A stretch of DNA of 35,742 bases, taken from NCBI GenBank assembly GCA_019237115.1, contig JAFAHS010000226.1, positions 1 to 35,742 on the forward strand, read 5' to 3'. Position 1 is the stretch's first letter; every line of letters starts with the position of its first letter. This DNA comes from Deltaproteobacteria bacterium (GTDB taxonomy: Bacteria > Desulfobacterota > Binatia > Binatales > Binataceae). Of the stretch, positions 25,002 to 33,229 are shown piece after piece. The notes below the pieces were generated by a model. That model saw nothing but the letters and a program-made list of their open reading frames with translations. It was not told where the DNA came from and ran no database searches. A program made the translations under genes and the position numbers.

Positions 25002-26006
25002 ATGTCACTATTAACCGGCGGCGGGGACTACCTCTACGAAGTCATCGAAGAATGGGGCGAAATGCCCAACAAGTGGACCTACGACATCGCCGGGGTCGCC
25101 ATCGACTCCAAAAGCCGCGTCTATATGTTCAACCGCGGCGATACCCCGGTCGTGGTGCTCGATAAAGGCGGGAAGTTCCTTCACAGCTGGGGCGACAAGA
25201 AAATGTTCCCGCGCGCCCACGGAATTACCATCGGTCCGGACGACAGCGTTTGGCTGACCGATGTTTTCGACCACACGGTGCGAAAATGCACGAGCGACGG
25301 GAAAGTTCTGATGACGATCGGGGTGAGCGGCCGGCCTGCCACAGCGATGAGCGGCGAACCTTTCAACCAGTGCACCCACGTCGCGATTAATCCGCACACC
25401 GGCGACCTCTTCGTCTCCGACGGCTATCTCAACCCCAAGGTGCACAAGTATTCTCCGGATGGCCGCCTCCTTTATTCCTGGGGCCAGCCGGGCAACGATC
25501 CGGGCCAGTTTAATTTGCCGCACAACATCGCTACCGACCGCGACGGCTACGTGTATGTCGCCGACCGGCACAACAATCGCGTGCAAGTTTTTACACCTAA
25601 CGGCAAGCTCGAACACGTCTGGACCGGGATGGCGATGCCGTGCGGCCTGTGTATCGACACGCGCAGTCCGGAGCAGCTCTGCTACATCGGTGAGCTCAGC
25701 TCGGTGTGGTGGACACAGGGGCTGGCGGATTTCTGGGAAGCATGGAACCGTCCAGGCATGGGTCCGCGCGTCAGTATCTATTCGCTCGATGGGAGACTGC
25801 AGGCGCGCCTGTGCGACAATGGTCAGGGCGACGGTCGCGGTCAGCTGGTCGCGCCGCACGGGATTGCAGTGACTCCCGAGGGCGACATCCTGGTCGCCGA
25901 GGTGTCCCACACCATCCTCGGCAGCAGGCTCAAGCCCTCCAGACCGGTACGAAACTTCCTGCGTCTGGCAAAAGTCAGGAAATCAGAAAGTCAGACCCAC
26001 GTGTGA
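25002..26006 (+). CDS. NHL-repeat beta-propeller protein (peptidyl-alpha-hydroxyglycine lyase-like)
   Basis: 334 residues. At least five propeller repeats are visible, each with the pattern G-x-A/I-x-D-x-x-G/S-x-x-Y/W-V-x-D (AGVAIDSKSRVYMFNRG, HGITIGPDDSVWLTDVF, THVAINPHTGDLFVSDGY, HNIATDRDGYVYVADRH, HGIAVTPEGDILVAEVS). The fold occurs in the lyase half of peptide-amidating enzymes, gluconolactonases and many scaffold proteins. No signal peptide is apparent. Start ATG with GGAGG six bases before it. It is followed at 74 bases by a zinc-less MDR gene, a possible two-gene unit. Function not determinable from sequence alone. Confidence 0.88.
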   Translation: MSLLTGGGDYLYEVIEEWGEMPNKWTYDIAGVAIDSKSRVYMFNRGDTPVVVLDKGGKFLHSWGDKKMFPRAHGITIGPDDSVWLTDVFDHTVRKCTSDGKVLMTIGVSGRPATAMSGEPFNQCTHVAINPHTGDLFVSDGYLNPKVHKYSPDGRLLYSWGQPGNDPGQFNLPHNIATDRDGYVYVADRHNNRVQVFTPNGKLEHVWTGMAMPCGLCIDTRSPEQLCYIGELSSVWWTQGLADFWEAWNRPGMGPRVSIYSLDGRLQARLCDNGQGDGRGQLVAPHGIAVTPEGDILVAEVSHTILGSRLKPSRPVRNFLRLAKVRKSESQTHV

Positions 26007-26080
26007 CGCCCAGCGCAAACAATCCGACCGCCGCCAAAAAATGGCGGGCCAATGCCGGTTGAAACGGGGAAGTAACCGTA

Positions 26081-27091
26081 ATGGACAATCCAACGGTGGT
26101 ATTTCCAGGTCCGCGCCAGGTTACCATCGAGAATCGCGAGCGGCCCAGTCCCCACGAAGGTGAGCTCCTGATCAGGACCGATGTAACCCTGATCAGTATG
26201 GGGACCGAGCTGACCATTCTCTCCGGCCAGTTTCCTGAGCGTTCGGCCTGGGCGAATTACGGACGCTTTCCCTTCTTGCCCGGCTACTCGAACGTCGGGC
26301 GAGTGGCCGAGGTCGGCGCGGGCCTTAAGAAGGATTGGATCGGCAGGCGGGTCGCGACCCGCACACCGCATGCGCGCTGGGTCACGGCGCCGGCGCGTAC
26401 CGCAACGGGCGTTCCGCCCGCCGTGAGCGACTCGGATGCGGCACTTTTTGCGATTGCCGCGATTGTGATGAACGGAATCCGCCGCGGGAAGGTGGTCTGG
26501 GGAGAGTCGGTGGTGGTGTTTGGCCTCGGCATTCTTGGTCAACTCGCGGTCCGTCTGGCCGAATTGGCCGGCGCGAGCAAAGTCTTCGGCGTCGACGTGG
26601 CTGACTCGCGCCTGGAGCTACTCCCGAAATCGCCGGCGGTCGTCGGCATCAATCCGCGCGCCGACGACCCGGTAAAGACCGTGAAGGAGCGCAATCACGG
26701 CCGGCTCGTGGACGTCGCTTTCGAAGTGACCGGTGACCCGACGCTGATTCCGGCCGAATTCGAAGTCCTCCGCCGCCAGGGCCGTTTGGTCGTGCTGAGC
26801 AGTCCGCGCGGTTCGACCTCGATAGACTTTCACGACCTGTGCAATTTCCCCGGCTTCGCGATTGTCGGCGCGCATGAAATGACCCATCCAGCGGCCGAGA
26901 CACTGGAAAATCCCTGGACCCATCGGCGCCACTTCGAGCTGTTTTTCGATCTGATAGCCGCAGGGCGCCTGGAGGCGTCATCACTGGTACGGGATGATTT
27001 TTCTTACCTAAAAGCAACGGAAGTTTATTCCAACCTGCTGGCCGACCGCTCCCGCTTCATGGCAGTGACATTCGACTGGAACAGCAAGTAG
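26081..27091 (+). CDS. MDR-superfamily dehydrogenase-like protein without zinc ligands
   Basis: 336 residues. The start resembles the BchC/threonine-dehydrogenase-like branch: TLISMGTELTILSGQFPERS and FPFLPGYSNVGRVAEVG replace the catalytic Cys and GHE elements, and there are no Cys clusters. The Rossmann part has VVVFGLGILGQLAVRLAELAGASKVFGVD, an NAD-type site ending in Asp. Without zinc it is more likely a quinone/enoyl reductase or bacteriochlorophyllide-a-dehydrogenase-like enzyme than a typical alcohol dehydrogenase. ATG after a GGGGAAG site. It is probably in a unit with the NHL gene. Confidence 0.85.
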   Translation: MDNPTVVFPGPRQVTIENRERPSPHEGELLIRTDVTLISMGTELTILSGQFPERSAWANYGRFPFLPGYSNVGRVAEVGAGLKKDWIGRRVATRTPHARWVTAPARTATGVPPAVSDSDAALFAIAAIVMNGIRRGKVVWGESVVVFGLGILGQLAVRLAELAGASKVFGVDVADSRLELLPKSPAVVGINPRADDPVKTVKERNHGRLVDVAFEVTGDPTLIPAEFEVLRRQGRLVVLSSPRGSTSIDFHDLCNFPGFAIVGAHEMTHPAAETLENPWTHRRHFELFFDLIAAGRLEASSLVRDDFSYLKATEVYSNLLADRSRFMAVTFDWNSK

Positions 27092-27265
27092 CGTTGCGAT
27101 TGCGGCCAGGACAATTCGCTGACCAACGGCGAGACATCGACGCTCCTGCTTAACGGTAGGCAAACCTCTCATGGAGACCTGCCAGTCGTCGGCCCGCCAC
27201 AACTGCCGAGCTCTCCGCTTAAGACGACTTGACCGTGATCCGAGCGAGGCGCTACGAGATTGACC

Positions 27266-27811
27266 ATGCGCTCAAAGACACAGTGTGGATCCGTTTTTAT
27301 GCTCGCGCTGCTGGCGGCCGCGCTGGTGGGGCCGCAAATGGCCCACGCCGAGATCTCCGCGCGCGATGCGCACGCGCTCGCTGACGCCAAGTTGATCTAC
27401 ATTGCGACGGTCCGCAAGGACGGCAATCAGAGTAAGGCGGCACCCGTGTGGTTCACGCTAAGTGCGGACAACCACGCGATATTGATCCAGACCGGCCCTC
27501 AGACCTGGAAGGTCAAGCGCATCAAACGGGGCAGCCCGGTGCTGGTTTGGATCGGCACCGCCGAAGGACCCGCATTCATCGGGAAGGCGGAGATTACGCC
27601 GGATCCCGGCGTGCAGCAGAAAATTCTGACCGACATGCACGCGAAATACTGGGAGAATCGGGTACTGGGGGTGGGTCCATCGGCCGAGCGCTTCAAGAGC
27701 GGGGACCGGCTCGCAATAGTCATAACGCCGGTACGCGACTTACCCGACGGCTTCAGCTCCGGTCCCGGCACCCCGGCGCCCAAACTCGAGAGCTCCGGCT
27801 CGAACTCATAG
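27266..27811 (+). CDS. Exported PNPOx-like split-barrel (FMN/F420-binding fold) protein
   Basis: 181 residues. Residues 1-28 form a Sec signal peptide: a basic N terminus (MRSK), the hydrophobic run VFMLALLAAALVG, and an AHA cleavage site before Glu29. The mature part, DAKLIYIATVRKDGNQSKAAPVWFTLSADNHAILIQTGPQTWKVKRIKRG, matches the pyridoxamine-5'-phosphate-oxidase-like split barrel that binds FMN or F420, followed by PVLVWIGTAEGPAFIGKAEI. Most relatives are cytoplasmic, so export is unusual. A periplasmic flavin- or heme-binding role is possible. ATG at 27266 was preferred to a TTG two codons earlier. It converges with amidohydrolase C. Confidence 0.78.
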   Translation: MRSKTQCGSVFMLALLAAALVGPQMAHAEISARDAHALADAKLIYIATVRKDGNQSKAAPVWFTLSADNHAILIQTGPQTWKVKRIKRGSPVLVWIGTAEGPAFIGKAEITPDPGVQQKILTDMHAKYWENRVLGVGPSAERFKSGDRLAIVITPVRDLPDGFSSGPGTPAPKLESSGSNS

Positions 27812-27828
27812 CCCTGTTCCGTCCTCGA

Positions 27829-28968
27829 CTAGGCCGCCACAGCGAGACCGTAGCACTCGACCAGGTTGTCGTGCAGGACCAGGTTTCGCTCCTCTTCGCT
27901 GAGTTCGGCGGTGTGCTCTTGAATGACCTCCCTCGAGCGCGGCCAAGTTGAATCGAAATGCGGGAAATCGTTGGCCCACATCAGCCGACGTACGTTACAC
28001 AGATGGCGCAGCTTGAAGGCCATCAGATCATCCTGAAAGGTCAGATAGACGTTGTGACGGAAGTACTCGCTGGGAGCCTTCGATAGGGGTTCGGTCTTGA
28101 TGTGATGACGGTGGTGATCGTAGGCGTAGTCCATCCGATAGGTAAAATGCGGCACCCATCCGGCATCCGCTTCGGCGCAGATCAGCTTTAGCGTGGGGTG
28201 GCGTTCAAAGACGCCACCGAACACGAACATCGCGAGCAGATCCTGATTGCCCCGGACCAGGTTCATCCAGCCGTTCAGCTTGGTATTCACCCCGCGGTTA
28301 CCGTCGGAATACGGGCTGTCGGTAGCTTCGTTCGGGTTGCGACGGCCCGCCAGGTGATGGAACGTCACGGGCAACCCGAGGTCGACGCACGCATCCCAGA
28401 ACGGGTCGTAAAGCCTGCCGTCATAATCTTCCTCGCTCGGCCACCCGGGGAGCATCACTCCCCGCAGTCCGAGCTCCTTGATCTTGCGCGCCTCCGCAAT
28501 CGAATCGTCCACGGTCCGCAGCGAGACCTGGCCTACGCCGAGCAGGCGGTCCGGCTGGGTTGCACAGAACTCAGCCAGCCACAAGTTATACGCGTCCATG
28601 CAGGCTTTTCGGTAGTCGAAGTCGAGGTGCTTGCAGAGCAGCATGCCCACGCTCGGATACAGGATTTCGGCGCCGATGCCATCGCGGTCCTGGTCGGCGA
28701 GCCGTACCGCCGGGTCCCATCCCCCGCGCTGCAACCACCCGCGGTTAACCCGTTCAAGATTCGCGATCGCGACCGGATCCACGCCTGCCGCCGAAAGCAG
28801 CGTCACCGAGATCGGGCGGTCGATACCGTCGATGATGTAGATGTCGCCACGCCGACTATCGTGCTGCATGCGCGGCGCCCGGTCCTTGTAGCGATGGTCG
28901 ATGCGGGACACATAAGCATCGGGCGGTTCGGTTACGTGCGAATCTGCGGAGAGGACCGGCTTCAACAT
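27829..28968 (-). CDS. Amidohydrolase family protein C (PF04909)
   Basis: 379 residues, the most divergent of the three paralogues. SADSH (Asp9, His11), TFHHLA (His204), CAEADAGWV (Glu266) and WANDFPHFDSTWP (Asp334, His337) keep the same metal-site pattern as A and B, including Glu in place of the strand-6 His. The region after strand 5 (AGRRNPNEATDSPYSDGNRGVN) differs from A and B and probably shapes the substrate pocket. AGGAGG lies nine bases before the ATG. It is divergent from the MetE-like gene across 214 bases and may share regulation with it. Substrate unknown. Confidence 0.9.
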   Translation of the reverse strand: MLKPVLSADSHVTEPPDAYVSRIDHRYKDRAPRMQHDSRRGDIYIIDGIDRPISVTLLSAAGVDPVAIANLERVNRGWLQRGGWDPAVRLADQDRDGIGAEILYPSVGMLLCKHLDFDYRKACMDAYNLWLAEFCATQPDRLLGVGQVSLRTVDDSIAEARKIKELGLRGVMLPGWPSEEDYDGRLYDPFWDACVDLGLPVTFHHLAGRRNPNEATDSPYSDGNRGVNTKLNGWMNLVRGNQDLLAMFVFGGVFERHPTLKLICAEADAGWVPHFTYRMDYAYDHHRHHIKTEPLSKAPSEYFRHNVYLTFQDDLMAFKLRHLCNVRRLMWANDFPHFDSTWPRSREVIQEHTAELSEEERNLVLHDNLVECYGLAVAA

Positions 28969-29182
28969 TGACGGTTACCTCCTGAACTGCGATTTGATGT
29001 CCGGCTTCGACGGGTACGCTCGGAGTACCGAGACCTCACTTCATTCGACTTACGCCGACGCGTGATGTTGAATCGAATCTGCAAAAAGGACACCTCAAAG
29101 TCAAATCAGGCTTCAGTAGTCAGCATGGATGGCTGCTCGGCAAGCTGCCGGGCGTGCGAGCAACGAGGGAAGGAGTCCGGCT

Positions 29183-30322
29183 ATGAAGCGAAGCATCAAC
29201 CGCATCCTGGTTTCGCACGCGGGCAGCCTGCCGCGGCCCGAAGACCTGCGCGCGATGCTGGCAGCCAAGCAGGCCGGGCAGGCTGAGGACCCGGACGCTT
29301 TGCAGCGGAAGATACGTAGTGCGGTCGCGGAAGTCGTGCGCGCACAGGCAGCCGCGGGGATCGATATAGTTAATGATGGAGAGTTATCGAAGGTCAATTT
29401 TACCAGCTACGCACGCGAGCGCCTGAGCGGCATCTCGCAGCGGCGCAACGATTCCGGTCAACCTGCATTCAAAATCTGGGGGCGGGACGAGGCGGAATTC
29501 CCGGAGTACTTCGCCAGGATAAACTTCGGCATCGGTGGAGCAGTATGCGACGGCCCACTCAAGTATACGGGGCACGACGCGGTGCGGGCCGACATCGAGA
29601 ACTTCAAGGGTGCACTGCAAGGGGTGCAAGTGGAGGAGGCGTTCCTCCCCGCGGTGGCACCGGGAACGATCGAGCACTGGCTTGGAAATGAGTATTACGC
29701 GAGCGACGAAGCCTATCTCTCGGCGATCGCGGACGCCATGCACGAAGAGTACGCCGCGATTACGGGGGCAGGCTTCATTCTACAGATTGACGACCCCGAC
29801 CTCGCCGACGCCTGGCAACTCCATCCGGAAATGGACGTCGCCGCTTACCGCAAGTTTGCAGCGTTGCGCATCGAAGCGCTCAACCACGCGCTCCGCGGGA
29901 TCCCCGCCGAGCGGGTGCGTTTCCATATGTGTTGGGGCAGCTATCACGGTCCGCACAAGTATGACATCGCGCTCAGAGACATCGTCGATCTGGTCCTCAA
30001 GGTGAATGCCGAATGCTACTCGATCGAGGCATCCAATCCGTGCCACGAGCACGAGTGGCGGGTCTGGGAGGAAGTGCACCTGCCGGAGGGGAAATCGCTG
30101 ATGCCGGGGGTGGTTGGGCACGCAAGCGATTTTGTCGAGCATCCGCAACTGGTGGCCGAGCGCCTGCTCCGCTACGCACCACTGGTAGGGCGCGAGAACC
30201 TTATGGCCGGGACTGATTGCGGGCTGGGCACCAGGGTGGGCCATCCCAAGATTGCGTGGGCCAAGTTCCAAGCGATGGTCGAGGGCGCGCGGCTGGCCAC
30301 CCGGCAGTTGTGGAAGAACTAG
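29183..30322 (+). CDS. MetE C-domain-like zinc transferase (cobalamin-independent methionine synthase/epoxyalkane:CoM transferase family)
   Basis: 379 residues, one TIM-barrel domain rather than the two of true MetE (about 750). Zinc ligands can be placed: His248 and Cys250 (FHMCWGSYHGPH), Glu282 (YSIEASNP) and Cys346 (GTDCGLG). The N terminus HAGSLPRPEDL matches the start of this family, which includes EaCoMT, where zinc activates a thiol to attack a methyl group or an epoxide. The substrate could be a methylated compound, an epoxide or a thiol; the absence of an N-terminal MetE domain argues against folate-dependent methionine synthesis. ATG 29183 follows GGAAGGAG; upstream frame to 29129 lacks homology. 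Divergent from amidohydrolase C. Confidence 0.87.
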   Translation: MKRSINRILVSHAGSLPRPEDLRAMLAAKQAGQAEDPDALQRKIRSAVAEVVRAQAAAGIDIVNDGELSKVNFTSYARERLSGISQRRNDSGQPAFKIWGRDEAEFPEYFARINFGIGGAVCDGPLKYTGHDAVRADIENFKGALQGVQVEEAFLPAVAPGTIEHWLGNEYYASDEAYLSAIADAMHEEYAAITGAGFILQIDDPDLADAWQLHPEMDVAAYRKFAALRIEALNHALRGIPAERVRFHMCWGSYHGPHKYDIALRDIVDLVLKVNAECYSIEASNPCHEHEWRVWEEVHLPEGKSLMPGVVGHASDFVEHPQLVAERLLRYAPLVGRENLMAGTDCGLGTRVGHPKIAWAKFQAMVEGARLATRQLWKN

Positions 30323-30413
30323 CCCAAGCAGTGGATAGAATGCCCTCTAAAATAGGTAGGCGCGACCGCACCTAGGGCAAAAGGCTGCTAGTCGCCGGCG
30401 GAGGAATGAAAAA

Positions 30414-31279
30414 CTAGTTCGCCTTCCAGTTGTCGGGCAAGTTTGCCGGCGAAGGCTCTGGATCGACTCCGAGAGGCCCCGCGAGTCGCACCGCCGCCCC
30501 GGGTGGGGTCGGATGGCGTCTCCCACCGGGGAGGTTTCTTCCGACGACGCGCAAGAAGCCATCCACGTATCGAGCCGCGTATTTGAAGTATGCGCATTGG
30601 AACGAACTCAGGTGAAGTTTCTTTTGATTGACCAGCAACACATCTGAGTTGTCTCGGCGCGAAAACACGTCGGCAACCAACCCAAACCTGTCAGACGGTT
30701 GAGCGCGGCTCTGACCCTCGCCGTCAAATCGAATTCAGGCTTGAAGTCATGAAATGCGACCGTCATCTGATCGATCCGGTCCAGCGTGTCGTTGGGCAAA
30801 GTCTCGAGAAGTTCGACCTCGGAACCCTCCATGTCGACTTTCATCAAGTCTATTTGGTCTATCCCGCAGGTCTTCATGAACCTTTGGAAGGTGAGTCCAT
30901 CCACTTCTATGGAACCAACTCCACTTCGAGGTAAGGGACGAAGACTGTGAGACTCTGAATAGGCAGAGAGGTGCAAGCGGACCGGAGCGTCAGCCGGGGC
31001 GATGGCACAGTTTACAACGGACACCAATTCGGATTGGCGAATGAGTGAATGTGACACCGGGTGGGGTTCGGCCCCGTAGCATCGGCAACCGAATCGTCGG
31101 CTGATCTCGGTCGAGAACTCTCCTAGATGCGCGCCGAGATCCACGATGATCGACTTAGCGCCAATGGGAGTAGACAAAAAGTGATGATCAACGATCGACG
31201 AGACCCAGGGGCTGTGCAGCATAGTCATTCCAGAACAAGTTCTTGCCCTTCCTGCCCCTGAGAAGGGAGTTTCGTTCAC
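30414..31279 (-). pseudogene. FkbM family methyltransferase, disrupted by a frameshift
   Basis: The first part (31279 or ATG 31228, down to about 30690) has SIIVDLGAHLGEFS (SAM-binding), EPHPV and QIDLMKVDMEGSEVELLETLP, the classic FkbM core that O-methylates sugars or lipids. It then runs into an unrelated ending and stops at 30608. In the next frame, beginning at about 30680, the protein resumes with VADVFSRRDNSDVLLVN, the conserved FkbM C terminus, and continues to 30414 (AARYVDGFLRVVGRN). One missing base in the TTGGGTTGGTT stretch at about 30681-30688 would explain it. Either the gene is dead or the read has an error. GC is lower than in the neighbours. Start choice (GTG 31279 or ATG 31228) is unsettled. 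Confidence 0.75.
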
Positions 31280-31324
31280 AAGGGGGCCGAGCTTAATATG
31301 GCATCGTCGACATGGAGGTCAGGA

Positions 31325-31657
31325 ATGACGACCGCCGCGCCCGATTCCGATTTTCCTGACGTGTCTCACGCCAGCCTACAATCCATCCCGGGGGACGGGT
31401 CCTCAGTTGATGGAGTGCACCAAGGTAGCTGCACGGTTACGCGCTTCACTTCTGCGGGCCGGTGGATCCAGCCTAGCTTCGCTGAGATGTTCACGATCCA
31501 AGGCGCTTTCGGATCCGCTCGCGCGGTGTCGAAAAAAGAAGGCCGTGTGTCGGCTCAAGTTGGAGGCCGCTTGCTGTCGAATCGAGGAGGCAAACAGCGC
31601 ATCGTCTCAGTCGCGGGTTTCTTCGGCCGCGCGGTGTCTGGCGGGTTGACCTGTTGA
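31325..31657 (+). CDS. Possible small protein of unknown function
   Basis: A 110-residue frame begins at ATG 31325 with a perfect GGAGG six bases upstream. The translation is Ser/Gly/Arg-rich with no recognised domain, signal peptide or membrane helix. The segment lies in the lower-GC patch next to the broken FkbM gene, so it may be a remnant rather than a gene. The only positive evidence is the ribosome site. The 90 bases after it carry an A/T-rich stretch (GTTGAAAAAACGG and CTTTCTTTTTTGTGATACGG), likely leading to the next gene's promoter, but no clear -35/-10 pair can be chosen. Confidence 0.3.
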   Translation: MTTAAPDSDFPDVSHASLQSIPGDGSSVDGVHQGSCTVTRFTSAGRWIQPSFAEMFTIQGAFGSARAVSKKEGRVSAQVGGRLLSNRGGKQRIVSVAGFFGRAVSGGLTC

Positions 31658-31746
31658 AAAAACGGAGCGTGCTTTCTTTTTTGTGATACGGGTCGAGCTT
31701 GCAGAGGACGCCCAACTCCTGCATTGCGTTGCATGGAGGGTTAGTG

Positions 31747-32949
31747 ATGCCAGGCGACGATTACAGCTTCAGCACGGTCGGGAGGGTTCACGGGGAAGCG
31801 AAGTACATTACCCCGCTGCTCGGCGACATTGCCGCGCAGGCCGCGCTGGCCGATCGAACCCGCTCGATATCTGCGGGGGTCATAGCCGCAATCAAGAAGA
31901 ACGACATCATGCGGCTGTCCGCGACGCAGCAGATTTCGGGTCTCGGGGAATCGATCGTCGCGATTGCAAACGAGCTCCGTGCGATCGCTCCGCGGTGTGG
32001 CTCGACGGCGTGGTGCCTGTGGAATCATCTGTGCGTTTTTCACTATTTCGCCGGGTTGCTTGGGCCGGCTCATACGGCTCTCTTGGCCGAGCTCGTTTCG
32101 AAACGCGAGTGGGTATGTCTTCCCGCCGGCGCGGCATCCCAGGTTTCCGGAGTCGACGAGGGCGATAACACCATCCTGTCGGGCGTCGCCACCTTCGGGT
32201 CCGGCGGCCGCTACGCTGAATGGGCCGGCGTGGCATTTGTCAGGGACGGCAACAAGACGCCCGAGTTTGCGCTGGTCGATCTTCGGCATCGGAAAGTTCG
32301 GATCAGGGAAACCTGGGATGGCAGTGCTCTGCGCGCCTCTGCGACCGACCATGTTTACTACGAGGGCGTCGAGGTGCCGCGCGAACGCGTGGTACCCATG
32401 CTTCCGAAGTATCGCGCGCTCTTTCGGCGGCGCGACTATCCGGTGATACATGACCGCTATCGGGAAGACTGGGTCGCGCTCTCGGTGATGTGGCTCGGTG
32501 CGATGGCGACCGGCGTGGCCGAGGCTTCGCTGGAGGATACCGCGCATAACATACGCGAGCGGATCGCGATCCTCGGGACGAAGATGATCGAAAAAGTGAC
32601 CATCCACGTGAACCTCGGCCGCGCCCGGGCACTGATCAACGCGGCGACCGATACGGTCTACGCTGCGATGGCAGAAACCGACGCGCGGATCGCCGCCGGG
32701 GTGGTGCCCACCGAGGGCGATTATTTCCGCCAGACCGCGGGCGGCATGCAGGCCGTGCTGTTGTGCGACGAAGCGATGAAACTCATCCTTCGGATCCTCG
32801 GCGGCAACGGACTACGTGAAGGTACCGATTTCGAACGCCGATATCGTGATTTTCAAGCCATGCCGTTGCACATTAACGGCCACATCGATCGCATCACGGA
32901 GCAACTGGGACGTATTTCCCTCGGCCTCGATTCGCAAAATCCATTCTAG
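31747..32949 (+). CDS. Acyl-CoA dehydrogenase-fold flavin monooxygenase-like protein
   Basis: 400 residues. N-terminal helices contain the region GLGESIVAIANELRAIAPRCGSTAW, like the HsaA/HpaB-HpaH/DszC group D monooxygenases (helix preceding the substrate pocket). The middle beta domain runs LSGVATFGSGGRYAEWAGVAF, and the C terminus RILGGNGLREGTDFERRYRDFQAMPLHINGHIDRITEQLG is the group D ending in place of the YEGT acid of dehydrogenases. The family adds oxygen to aromatic or sterol-derived rings with FMNH2 from a separate reductase. No reductase lies adjacent. ATG 31747 has GGAGGG eight bases before it. Confidence 0.85.
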   Translation: MPGDDYSFSTVGRVHGEAKYITPLLGDIAAQAALADRTRSISAGVIAAIKKNDIMRLSATQQISGLGESIVAIANELRAIAPRCGSTAWCLWNHLCVFHYFAGLLGPAHTALLAELVSKREWVCLPAGAASQVSGVDEGDNTILSGVATFGSGGRYAEWAGVAFVRDGNKTPEFALVDLRHRKVRIRETWDGSALRASATDHVYYEGVEVPRERVVPMLPKYRALFRRRDYPVIHDRYREDWVALSVMWLGAMATGVAEASLEDTAHNIRERIAILGTKMIEKVTIHVNLGRARALINAATDTVYAAMAETDARIAAGVVPTEGDYFRQTAGGMQAVLLCDEAMKLILRILGGNGLREGTDFERRYRDFQAMPLHINGHIDRITEQLGRISLGLDSQNPF

Positions 32950-33229
32950 CCGCGGGGCATTTGCTCGCAGGGGTGTTCTGAAGACCGCTCTCGGATGCGA
33001 ACCGAAGACCTGCTCATTGCGCATCCATTCCAGGCATCCGCTTGCGCTCCTTCCGACCACGACGGCCGGTACCAATCTTTCATGGTCGAGACTCTATGAA
33101 GCAGGAGCGGCCCGCCGAGAGCTGTCCACCACACCGCCGTCAGAATGTGGATGCAAAGCTGACCGGCAGCTTGCAGCCGGGGGAAGTCGCGTGCGAAGTT
33201 CCAACGACTCCAAAGGCAAAGGGCGTTCA

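Noticed and set aside
28198..28971. Plus-strand frame opposite amidohydrolase C
   Set aside because: No recognisable domain; the minus-strand gene has the full metal-site pattern and strong ribosome site.
29013..29032. Short inverted repeats GGTAC/GTACC and CTCGG/CCGAG in the amidohydrolase C/MetE-like gap
   Set aside because: 5-base arms overlapping each other; too weak to call an operator without conservation.
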